DNA of 64,000 nt, taken from the NCBI GenBank assembly GCA_050011535.1, contig JBEKIX010000005.1, positions 15,931 to 79,930 of the forward strand, written 5' to 3'. Positions 52,621-63,254 of this stretch are shown here, one piece after another (position 1 is the first letter of the stretch; each line of letters begins with the position of its first letter). The translations under genes were made by a program, and so were the position numbers. The notes under the pieces are model-generated. The model was not told where the DNA came from, searched no databases, and saw only the letters and a program-made list of their open reading frames with translations. This DNA is from JAFNAG01 sp050011535. GTDB taxonomy: Bacteria > Acidobacteriota > UBA6911.

Positions 52621-53934
52621 ATGGAAGTCTGGGCTCAGGTGTTGTTGAACGTGTCCAAGCGGGTCAAACCGCAGTGTTTTGAGACGTGGTTCCGCCCCAT
52701 CGTCTTTGATCACCGCGACGACCACGCCATGCATCTCACGGTCCCCAACGAGAGCTTCAGGAAGTGGTTGTTGGAGAATTATTCCGACCTGCTGAAGGCC
52801 GCGGTGGAGGAAGCTTCGAAGATGCCGCTTCAACTCGATTTATCTGTGGAAAACTCCAGTCCCGGGGAAACTCGCCCCGAACCGGCGCAGCCGAACGACA
52901 ACAACGGCGGGTGTCATCTCAATCCCAAATACACATTTGATTCGTTTGTAGTGGGCACCAGCAATCAATTCGCGCGCGCCGCGGCTCTGGCGGTGGCTGA
53001 ACAGCCTTCGAAGGCATACAACCCCCTGTACATTTACGGCGGCGTGGGGCTTGGCAAGACGCACCTGATGCACGCAATCGGCCACCTGATCCAGAGCAAG
53101 GCCCCCAGGCTTCGTCTCTCCTACATGTCTTCGGAGCGCTTCATGAACGAGTTGGTCAACTCGATACGCTACGACAAGACAAGCCAGTTTCGCGACAAGT
53201 ACCGCAACATCGACATCCTGCTCATGGACGATATTCAGTTCCTCGCCGGGAAAGAGCGCACTCAAGAGGAGTTCTTCCACACCTTCAACGCGCTGTACGA
53301 CGCGCAGAAGCAGATCGTCATCACGAGCGATTGCCCTCCCAGGAATATTCCGACGATCGAAGAGCGCCTGCATTCCCGATTCGAATGGGGTCTGATCGCC
53401 GACATCCACCCTCCTGACCTCGAGACCAAGATCGCCATTCTCAAGAAGAAAGCCGAGTCGGACATGGTAACGCTTCCTGACTCAGTCGCGCTCTACCTGG
53501 CGAGCAGCATCCGCTCCAACATCCGCGAACTCGAGGGCGCCCTGATCCGTCTCTCGGCGCGCGCGTCGCTCGACGGCATGGATCCGTCGGAGATTGACAT
53601 CAGCTATGCCAGGGATGTCTTGAAGGATATCGTCTTCGACGATCGGCGCTCGATCTCTTCCGAAATGGTCATCCGCGCGGTTGCCAGCTACTTCGGTTTG
53701 AGGCCGACCCAACTCAAATCAAAAAACAATGCCCGCCGCATCTCTCAGCCGCGCCAGATCGCGATGTACATTTGCAAGGAAGTGACGGGGTTGTCCCTTC
53801 CGCAGATCGGCAAGGATTTCGGAGGCAAACATCACACCACGGTTCTCCATTCGATTCGCAAGATCGTTGAGATGAAAAACAAGAACCTGGAGATTGCCGC
53901 GGCGCTCAACAAGATCCTCTCCTCGTTTCGCTGA
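52621..53934 (+). CDS. dnaA: Chromosomal replication initiator DnaA
   Basis: AAA+ initiator that binds and melts oriC. 437 residues. Domain I is about 1-80 and a short linker about 80-95. Domain III has Walker A in YGGVGLGKTHLMHAIG (about 139-154) and Walker B in ILLMDDIQFLAG (about 200). Domain IV carries the DnaA signature region GLSLPQIGKDFGGKHHTTVL (about 390-410). DnaA boxes flank the gene on both sides, suggesting autoregulation. No strong ribosome binding site precedes the ATG. Confidence 0.97.
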   Translation: MEVWAQVLLNVSKRVKPQCFETWFRPIVFDHRDDHAMHLTVPNESFRKWLLENYSDLLKAAVEEASKMPLQLDLSVENSSPGETRPEPAQPNDNNGGCHLNPKYTFDSFVVGTSNQFARAAALAVAEQPSKAYNPLYIYGGVGLGKTHLMHAIGHLIQSKAPRLRLSYMSSERFMNELVNSIRYDKTSQFRDKYRNIDILLMDDIQFLAGKERTQEEFFHTFNALYDAQKQIVITSDCPPRNIPTIEERLHSRFEWGLIADIHPPDLETKIAILKKKAESDMVTLPDSVALYLASSIRSNIRELEGALIRLSARASLDGMDPSEIDISYARDVLKDIVFDDRRSISSEMVIRAVASYFGLRPTQLKSKNNARRISQPRQIAMYICKEVTGLSLPQIGKDFGGKHHTTVLHSIRKIVEMKNKNLEIAAALNKILSSFR

Positions 53935-54526
53935 ACCCGGCTTTTCATTTTTCGCAACTGTTTAGTCCCAGCAAGAAGGATTTGGTGTCTCAGAATAAAG
54001 ACAAAGGCTAACCTCAAAGACTCAAAGATCTCCAAGAACCTCCAAGGAAACCTATCAGATCGGAAGGCTGCGCGGAGCGCCGGCCCTTGCAGGGCCGCAG
54101 AAGCCGATGCCTCTTCGAGATTTTTCGATCTCTTTGAGTTTTGGAGGTTCGTCTTGCCTTTACTGCTTTTCAGGCACAGGAACATCAACAGCGTAACTGC
54201 CTCGCAGAGTCGTGATTACCTATCTTTTTCACCCCGGCGCTCCGGGAAAACCTGTGGACAAATTGCGGGAAGGTTTTTTTCCACAGCTGACACGACATTT
54301 CCTCATATCGGCAGACTTTTATCCAAACTTTAGGATATTGTGGTTCCGCCTCTTAGGCCTGTTTTCAACAAATTCACCGCACCTACTACTTTTTCTAGGA
54401 TAGAATTAAGTTGTTATCTTTTAGAAAAACAAAAAAGCGAGCCGCGAGAACTTCTCGGTCGCACAGACAAGCTCTTTTGTTTATAATCGTCTCCTCCATT
54501 CTCAGTTCTGTAAGGAGCCAGGGTTC
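53935..54526. other. Second origin half: dnaA-dnaN intergenic region
   Basis: This 592-base gap carries no supported gene. DnaA-box-like sites are TGTGGACAA (54253-54261, reverse) and TTTTCCACA (54277-54285), with a weaker TTATCCAAA at 54319-54327. A very AT-rich stretch (about 54361-54450) could be the unwinding element and also holds the dnaN promoter. Upstream of the boxes lies an imperfect palindrome (54010-54149). Confidence 0.7.
54010..54149. repeat. Large imperfect palindrome between dnaA and dnaN
   Basis: The left arm AACCTCAAAGACTCAAAG (from 54010) pairs imperfectly with CTTTGAGTTTTGGAGGTT (54132-54149). The interior contains a separate GC-rich hairpin (CGGCCCTTGCAGGGCCG, about 54080-54096). 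It begins 75 bases past the dnaA stop. It resembles dispersed intergenic repeats rather than a simple terminator. Confidence 0.6.
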
Positions 54527-55636
54527 ATGGAATTCACGGTCAAAAGAAACCTGCTGTTGAATGAGTTGAACCTCGTTCAGGGAGTGATTGAAAAAAAGAG
54601 CACCATCCCGATCCTGTCCAACATACTTTTGGATGCGGCAGACGATGCCCTCGGGATCACGGCCACAGATCTCGATGTGAGTATTTGCTGTGGGTGCGCC
54701 GCGGAAATTAACGCTCCCGGAACTCTGACGGTGTCGGCCCGGCGCCTGTTCGAAATCGTGCGCCTGTTGCCCGACGATTCGGAAATTAAGTGCACGTTGC
54801 TCGAAAATGACTGGGTGAAGCTGCGTGCCGGGAGGTCGGAATACAAGGTGGTTGGGCTGCCGCGCGAAAATTTCCCGTCCGTGCCGGCGCCGCCGGCAGG
54901 CGGGGTGCGCCTCCCCGCAGCGGATCTGAAGGCCATGATTCTGCGCACCATGTTTGCGATCACGCAGGAGGAGTCGCGATACTCCTTGAATGGCGCGCTG
55001 CTGGTCCTGGCGCCTCACGAGATGCGCATGGTGGCCACCGATGGCCATCGCCTGGCCCTGGTCGCAAAGAATCTCGACATAGAAGGAATCGACAGTGAGA
55101 GCCGATCTCTGATTCCGCGCAAGACCCTCGTGGAAATCCTGCGCCTTGTCGGAGATGGGGATGTAACCGTGGAATTCAGCCGGGATGAGAACCATCTTTT
55201 TTTCTCGATTGGCGGAAAGAAACTGATATCCCGGGTTCTCGCCGGACAATTTCCCAACTATGAGATGGTGGTCCCGCGAGACAATGACAAACGCATCGTC
55301 GTGCCCAGCCGGGCATTCACCGAGGGAATCCGCAGGGTGGCGGTGATGTCGGATGAAAAACTGCGTGCGATCAAGGTTGCCTTCAGCCCCGGCACGGCGG
55401 AACTCACCGCAAGCAGCGCCGATGCGGGAGAGGCGCGAGAGGTGATCGAGGTTGACTTTGCCGGGCCGGAATTAAGCATCGGATTCAATCCGCAGTACCT
55501 CCTTGATTTCATGGGTGCCTGCGGCTCCGAGGCGGTGAACATCCTGGTGAAGGACGCGGAAACCCAGGGAATGTTGAGCCCTGCGGGTTCCAGCGAACTG
55601 GATTATCGCTATGTCGTCATGCCCATGAAGTTCTAG
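54527..55636 (+). CDS. dnaN: DNA polymerase III beta subunit (sliding clamp)
   Basis: Ring clamp that tethers the replicative polymerase. 369 residues in three similar domains. Recognisable stretches are VIEKKSTIPILSNILLDAAD (about 22-41), VRLPAADLKAMILRTMFAIT, RYSLNGALLVL, MRMVATDGHRLALVAKNL (about 165-182) and the C-terminal DYRYVVMPMKF. The ATG follows AAGGAG at good spacing. Its stop is 2 bases from the recF start codon, so the two are coupled. Confidence 0.97.
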   Translation: MEFTVKRNLLLNELNLVQGVIEKKSTIPILSNILLDAADDALGITATDLDVSICCGCAAEINAPGTLTVSARRLFEIVRLLPDDSEIKCTLLENDWVKLRAGRSEYKVVGLPRENFPSVPAPPAGGVRLPAADLKAMILRTMFAITQEESRYSLNGALLVLAPHEMRMVATDGHRLALVAKNLDIEGIDSESRSLIPRKTLVEILRLVGDGDVTVEFSRDENHLFFSIGGKKLISRVLAGQFPNYEMVVPRDNDKRIVVPSRAFTEGIRRVAVMSDEKLRAIKVAFSPGTAELTASSADAGEAREVIEVDFAGPELSIGFNPQYLLDFMGACGSEAVNILVKDAETQGMLSPAGSSELDYRYVVMPMKF

Positions 55637-55638
55637 AT

Positions 55639-56745
55639 GTGCAGGTACTCAACCTCCGACTAACCCGGTTCCGCAATTTCACCAGTCAGGAAGTCGAATT
55701 CTGTCCCGGAACGAACCTCTTCCTGGGACAGAACGGGCAGGGCAAGACGAATCTCCTCGAAGCAATCTACCTTTTCGGGTACGCCCGAAGTTTCCGGACG
55801 TCGACGATCAAGGAGTGCATTCAGCACGGAAACCCGGAGTGTGTGCTGAACGCGGAAATCGGGTACGGGTCGATCCTTCGAGTGTTGGGGATTTCGATTT
55901 CCATGACGATGGACAAGCAGCTCACGCTCCACCGCAAGGCGGTGGGACTAGCGGAGTTTATAGGCAATCTTCACTGTCTGGCGTTCACTCAAGAGCATCT
56001 AAAAGTCGTCCGCGGCGGCCCCGGGGAGCGGCGCGCATTCCTCGACCGTGCCATGGTCACGGTGTGCCCCGGGCACATGCAGCGCCTGTCATCCTACGCA
56101 AGAGCACTGAAGCAGAGAAATCACCTCCTGGCAGCAGCGCTGGCGAGGGGGCGAAATGCAGACCGCCGGTTGCTGGACAGCTGGGATGAGAAGGTGGCGG
56201 AGGAAGGAAGCCACGTCCTGCTGAACCGCCTGGAATATGTCGGCAGAATAAGGCAGGAGCTGGTGAACGCATTCTCCGACACCGAGACTCTGGAAATCGA
56301 CTATGAGGCGACGGGAGCAGCCACGACCGGCGGCAGCGACCGCCTGAAAGAGTGTTTTCTGGAGAGATTAACGGCAGCACGCGCCCGTGACGAGAGAAGA
56401 GGCTTCACCAGTGTGGGTCCGCATCGCGATGACCTGAAGGTGCTGCTGAACGGCAAAAAGCTCGCGGACTTTGGTTCCGCGGGCCAACAGCGCAGCTGCC
56501 TTCTTACTCTCTACTTCGCCCAGATGGAAATTCATCGCAAGACGTGCGGCTTCTACCCCGTCTTTCTGATGGACGATGTGGAAGCGGAACTTGATGATCG
56601 GCGGCTGCAGGCTTTTCTCGAACATCTGTCTCACCGAACCCAGACATTTCTGACCACCGCCAAGGAACACGCCTTGCCGTCTCTCGGCGCGGACGTCCTT
56701 CGATTTCGCGTGCGGGAAGGCCAAATCAGCCCGGCGCATTCGTGA
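55639..56745 (+). CDS. recF: DNA replication and repair protein RecF
   Basis: SMC-like ATPase that helps load RecA at single-strand gaps. 368 residues from the GTG at 55639. The Walker A motif is LGQNGQGKTNLLEAIY (about 31-46), the signature motif FGSAGQQRSCLLTLYFAQ (about 275-292) and the Walker B stretch VFLMDDVEAELDDRR (about 310-324). An ATG two bases upstream is in a different frame. Standard dnaN-recF-gyrB order. Confidence 0.95.
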   Translation: MQVLNLRLTRFRNFTSQEVEFCPGTNLFLGQNGQGKTNLLEAIYLFGYARSFRTSTIKECIQHGNPECVLNAEIGYGSILRVLGISISMTMDKQLTLHRKAVGLAEFIGNLHCLAFTQEHLKVVRGGPGERRAFLDRAMVTVCPGHMQRLSSYARALKQRNHLLAAALARGRNADRRLLDSWDEKVAEEGSHVLLNRLEYVGRIRQELVNAFSDTETLEIDYEATGAATTGGSDRLKECFLERLTAARARDERRGFTSVGPHRDDLKVLLNGKKLADFGSAGQQRSCLLTLYFAQMEIHRKTCGFYPVFLMDDVEAELDDRRLQAFLEHLSHRTQTFLTTAKEHALPSLGADVLRFRVREGQISPAHS

Positions 56746-56913
56746 AGGAAACCGGGCAAGAGAAGCCCGTCCGGAATGAAAATTCGTCGCTTTTTCGCGG
56801 CGGGCAGAATACCCGGCACCCAGCTCAAAATGGCGCGCTGCTAAGTGTTTTATTTCTGACTATTTAGACTGTCGGCCTGCCGCCAAATTCCATGAGATTT
56901 TTGGATCGATCCA

Positions 56914-56942
56914 TGCTATAATACCTAGTCCGATTTTCGGAC
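56914..56942 (+). promoter_or_regulatory. Extended -10 promoter of gyrB with start-site palindrome
   Basis: TGCTATAAT (56914-56922) is a consensus extended -10 without a convincing -35. GTCCGA-TTT-TCGGAC (56928-56942) is a perfect 6-bp inverted repeat over the expected transcription start, about 70-80 bases ahead of the gyrB ATG. Confidence 0.55.
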
Positions 56943-57008
56943 AATAAGTCATTATAAACAAATAGGTTTTCATCAACCTGCGACGGTCACCAGGAAGAGA
57001 ATCCAAAC

Positions 57009-59489
<2,481 letters not shown>

Positions 59490-59497
59490 TCATCGCC

Positions 59498-61963
59498 ATG
59501 AATTCAGCTCTGGAACAGGTGCCGGTGAACCTGATTGACGAAATGCGCAAGTCCTATCTGGACTATGCCATGAGCGTCATCATCGGTAGGGCCTTGCCCG
59601 ATGCCCGTGACGGGCTCAAGCCCGTTCACCGCCGCGTGCTGTACGCGATGCAGGACCTCGGCAACACATACAACAAGGCGTACAAAAAGTCGGCTCGCAT
59701 CGTCGGGGACGTGATCGGCAAGTACCATCCGCACGGGGACAGTGCCGTCTACGATACGATCGTGCGGCTGGTTCAGGACTTTTCGATCCGCTATCCCTTG
59801 ATCGACGGCCAGGGGAACTTCGGTTCGGTCGACGGCGACAACGCCGCGGCCATGCGCTACACCGAGGTTCGCATGGCGCGGCTTGCGGACGAGATGCTCG
59901 CGGACATCGAAAAGGACACCGTTGATTTCGGTCCCAACTACGACGGGTCGCTGACGGAACCGCTGGTGATGCCGGCCAAGTTTCCCAACCTGCTGATCAA
60001 CGGATCGTCGGGGATCGCGGTGGGAATGGCCACTAACATCCCGCCTCACAACCTCACGGAGATTATCAACGCCGTCATCCTGCTGATCGAAAACCCGGCG
60101 GCGACGCTGACGGAGTTGATGGCGCTGGTGCCGGGGCCCGATTTCCCGACCGCGGGCTTCATTTACGGACGCGCCGGCATACGAACCGCCTATCAGACCG
60201 GGCGCGGCATCATCGTCATGAGGGCGAGGGCCGCGATCGAGCGTCTTGGACGGGACCGCGAAGCGATCATCGTCACCGAAATCCCGTACCAGGCCAACAA
60301 GGCAAAGCTGATCGAACGCATCGCGGAACTTGTGCGCGACAAGAGGCTGGAAGGAATCTCGGATCTCCGGGACGAATCGGATCGGGAAGGGATGCGCATC
60401 GTCATTGAGATCCGGAAAGATCAGCCTGCCCAGGTGGTGCTGAACAACCTGTACAAGATGACGCCGATGCAGTCGAGCTTCGGCATCATCCTGCTGGCGA
60501 TCGTCAACAATCAGCCGCGCATCCTGTCTCTTGCGGAAGCCTTGAACTGCTTTATCGACCACCGCAAGGACGTGGTGCGGCGCAGGACAGTTTTCGAGCT
60601 CGCAAAGGCAGAGGCGCGCCTGCACATCCTGGATGGATTGCGCCGCGCACTCGACATGCTCGATGCCATCATCGCCCTGATCCGCGCCTCCAAGGAACCG
60701 GCCGCGGCGAGGGAGGGCCTGATAAGCCGGATGCAGTTCAGCGAACTCCAGGCGCAGGCCATTCTGGACATGCGGCTGCAGCGTCTCACGGGACTGGAAC
60801 GCGACAAGATCTACGCCGAGTACGAAGAGACCTTGAAGCTAATCGCGCGTCTCAAGGAAATCCTGGCAAGCGAGCAGATTCTCAAGGGCGTGATTGTGGA
60901 CGAGCTGAAAGAGCTGCAGAAAAACTACGGAGACGAGCGCCGCACGGAGATCGTCGATGAAGAAGTCGAGATCACGCTGGAAGACCTGATTGCCGTTGAG
61001 GACGTCGTCATAACCGTCACGCACTCCGGCTACATCAAGCGCACGAACGCATCGATGTATCACTCCCAGGGCCGGGGCGGCAAAGGCCGCATCGGCATGA
61101 CGACGCGCGAGGAAGATTTCATCGACCACGTGTTCGTGGCCTCGACGCACAGCTACCTGCTCATTTTCACGAACCTGGGGCGCGTGTACTGGCTCAAAGT
61201 CTATGAGATCCCCGATGTCGGAACCGCGGGCAAGGGCAAGTCGATCGTGAACCTGGTGAATCTGTCCAAAGAGGAAAAGATCGCGGATATCGTATCGGTC
61301 AAGGACTTTGAATCGGACCAATACATCGTGATGGCGACCGGCGACGGCATCGTGAAGAAAACCGCGCTGAGCGAATACTCGAACCCGCGCAGTTCCGGCA
61401 TCATTGCCATCAGCATTTCAGAGGGCGATGAACTGATCGGCTGCCAGCTGACCGATGGGACGTACGACATCCTGCTGGCGACCCGCAAGGGCAAGTCGAT
61501 CCGATTTTCCGAAAAGGACGTGCGCGAGATGGGAAGAACCGCGCGCGGCGTGATCGGCATCCGGCTGACCTCCGGCGACCGCGTCGTGGGGATGTCCGCG
61601 CTGAGCGGCGACGGCCAATTCCTGACGGTCACGGAAAAAGGGTTCGGCAAGCGAACCGCCGTGGAAGAGTATCCGAGACAGGGACGAGGCGGCTCCGGCG
61701 TGATCAACATGCGGGTGGGCGAGAAAAACGGCGAAGTCGTCAATACCTGCCACGTGCAGGAGGACGCCTGTGTCATGCTGATCACCGCCCAGGGCAAACT
61801 GATCAAACTTTACGTCGAGCAGATCCGGAACACGCAAAGTCGCGCGGCGCTTGGAGTGAAGTGTATCGATCTCGAGGAAGGGGATTTCGTCACCAGCATG
61901 ACGGTGGTCGCCGGCGAAGAATCCAGCGAGGAGGAACCGGGAAATGACGCCGCGCCTGTGTGA
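59498..61963 (+). CDS. gyrA: DNA gyrase subunit A
   Basis: DNA-cleaving subunit of gyrase. About 821 residues from the ATG at 59498. The quinolone-determining region reads GKYHPHGDSAVYDTIVR with the wild-type Ser and Asp. The catalytic Tyr is in AAMRYTEVRMA (about 120). The C-terminal beta-pinwheel begins around residue 500 and contains the GyrA-box variant QGRGGKG (about 525), which marks gyrase rather than topoisomerase IV. A short acidic tail follows. It starts 8 bases after gyrB and overlaps the next gene by 20 bases. Confidence 0.97.
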   Translation: MNSALEQVPVNLIDEMRKSYLDYAMSVIIGRALPDARDGLKPVHRRVLYAMQDLGNTYNKAYKKSARIVGDVIGKYHPHGDSAVYDTIVRLVQDFSIRYPLIDGQGNFGSVDGDNAAAMRYTEVRMARLADEMLADIEKDTVDFGPNYDGSLTEPLVMPAKFPNLLINGSSGIAVGMATNIPPHNLTEIINAVILLIENPAATLTELMALVPGPDFPTAGFIYGRAGIRTAYQTGRGIIVMRARAAIERLGRDREAIIVTEIPYQANKAKLIERIAELVRDKRLEGISDLRDESDREGMRIVIEIRKDQPAQVVLNNLYKMTPMQSSFGIILLAIVNNQPRILSLAEALNCFIDHRKDVVRRRTVFELAKAEARLHILDGLRRALDMLDAIIALIRASKEPAAAREGLISRMQFSELQAQAILDMRLQRLTGLERDKIYAEYEETLKLIARLKEILASEQILKGVIVDELKELQKNYGDERRTEIVDEEVEITLEDLIAVEDVVITVTHSGYIKRTNASMYHSQGRGGKGRIGMTTREEDFIDHVFVASTHSYLLIFTNLGRVYWLKVYEIPDVGTAGKGKSIVNLVNLSKEEKIADIVSVKDFESDQYIVMATGDGIVKKTALSEYSNPRSSGIIAISISEGDELIGCQLTDGTYDILLATRKGKSIRFSEKDVREMGRTARGVIGIRLTSGDRVVGMSALSGDGQFLTVTEKGFGKRTAVEEYPRQGRGGSGVINMRVGEKNGEVVNTCHVQEDACVMLITAQGKLIKLYVEQIRNTQSRAALGVKCIDLEEGDFVTSMTVVAGEESSEEEPGNDAAPV

Positions 61964-62858
61964 CCCGCGCCTTTGCGCTGCCGGCTGCCTGCTCGTGCTG
62001 GGCATCATGCTCACCGCATGCAACACCAGCTCGGGCCAGCTGATGGACCAGGCGGAGACAAATTGGCGCAAGGGAAGGTACGAAGATTCGATCCAGGTCA
62101 ATCAGGCGCTCTACAACCTGGAGCCGCGCGGAAGATATGCCGGCCGGGCGCTTCTGAACATCGGCAACATCTATTACCTCAATTTGCGCAAGCTGAAACC
62201 GGCCATCGAATTTTACGAAAAACTCACGGCGGAATTTCCCGACAGCGCCGAAGCCATCCTGGCGCACAAGCAGCTGGCCGCGATTTATGCCAACGAACTG
62301 GTCGACCTGGATCAGGCGATTGCCCAATACAACAAGCTGCTGGAAGCAAAAGACCTCGACGACCGCCAGGAGATTCTGTTTCAGCGTGCCGATGCCTATC
62401 TCAAGAGAGAAGAGTTTGACCACGCGCGCAGGGAATTGCTCGGCCTCGAGGATGCCGGGGTCAGCGGCCGGCTCGCCGATCAGGTGTCCTTGAAGATCGG
62501 CGACAGTTACGCGATTCAGAAGCGGTTCGACGACGCCGTCGAGCCTTTCCAAAAGGTCCTGACTTCGGCATTTCCAGAGTGCCGGCGGAGGGCAATCCTC
62601 AGCCTTGAAGAAACTTACGAGAACCTCTTTGAATTCGACAAGGCCGTGCAGACCATACGAATGCTGGATAAGTCCCCGGAAAATGACAGGTACGTCCAGA
62701 GCGAAGTCACCCGCCTGTCGGCCAAGCGAAAGGGAGTCGAAACCGGCGGCCTGGTGTGGGATCATGTGCCTGTGAGTCCGGCGGCGGCGGCAAAGGCCGC
62801 GCCAACGAAGCGACGCCCCAAAAAGAAGACAAGAATTGAATTAAGTCCCGCGATATGA
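61944..62858 (+). CDS. TPR lipoprotein
   Basis: 304 residues with a lipoprotein signal ending in the lipobox LTAC (Cys near residue 27). Tetratricopeptide repeats span about 35-255 (NWRKGRYEDSIQVNQALYNL; YFEK-type units such as KPAIEFYEKLTAEFPDSAEA). The C-terminal 35 residues are Ala/Pro/Lys-rich. The protein resembles outer-membrane-associated TPR lipoproteins of the BamD/YbgF type in build, without specific identity. It starts inside gyrA, so translation may be coupled, an odd partner for gyrase. Confidence 0.75.
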   Translation: MTPRLCDPRLCAAGCLLVLGIMLTACNTSSGQLMDQAETNWRKGRYEDSIQVNQALYNLEPRGRYAGRALLNIGNIYYLNLRKLKPAIEFYEKLTAEFPDSAEAILAHKQLAAIYANELVDLDQAIAQYNKLLEAKDLDDRQEILFQRADAYLKREEFDHARRELLGLEDAGVSGRLADQVSLKIGDSYAIQKRFDDAVEPFQKVLTSAFPECRRRAILSLEETYENLFEFDKAVQTIRMLDKSPENDRYVQSEVTRLSAKRKGVETGGLVWDHVPVSPAAAAKAAPTKRRPKKKTRIELSPAI

Positions 62859-62942
62859 TTGATTTACTGAGACGGTTGTGGCTTGACAGCCATGGGGATG
62901 GAGAGTAAGTTATGCCGTCTGTACCGGAAGGAGGTGTATAGC

Positions 62943-63143
62943 TTGGCGGAAGTCATCATCAACGAAGGCGAATCCCTCGAGAGCGCCCTTCGACGCTTCA
63001 AGCGCAAGGTTCAACAGGAAGACATCATCAAGGACGTCAAGAAGCATTCGTTTTACCTGAAGCCTGGCGAGAAGAAACGCATCAAGCAGGCACTCGCACG
63101 CAAGCGACTGCGCAAGAAGATGCGCGGCCTGCGCCCCCAATAA
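62943..63143 (+). CDS. rpsU: 30S ribosomal protein S21
   Basis: 66-residue ribosomal protein, AEVIINEGESLESALRRFKR at the N-terminus and a very basic C-terminus. The start is the TTG at 62943: AAGGAGGTG lies just upstream and the family N-terminus begins here. Earlier in-frame starts would add about 20 unrelated residues. A rare start codon with a very strong ribosome binding site may tune synthesis. Confidence 0.93.
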   Translation: MAEVIINEGESLESALRRFKRKVQQEDIIKDVKKHSFYLKPGEKKRIKQALARKRLRKKMRGLRPQ

Positions 63144-63159
63144 TTAAAAAGAGTTTTTG

Positions 63160-63224
63160 AAACCGCAGATAGTCGCGGCGGAAGCAGAATAGGATCTGCA
63201 CGGTTCCGTTGATATCTGCGGTTT
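63160..63224. repeat. Palindrome with 12-bp arms after rpsU
   Basis: AAACCGCAGATA (63160-63171) and TATCTGCGGTTT (63213-63224) are exact complements with a 41-base loop; the right arm is followed by a T. It begins 17 bases past the rpsU stop and could serve as terminator or dispersed repeat. Confidence 0.75.
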
Positions 63225-63254
63225 TGTATTTCATGGCTAGGAAGGACGGATCTG

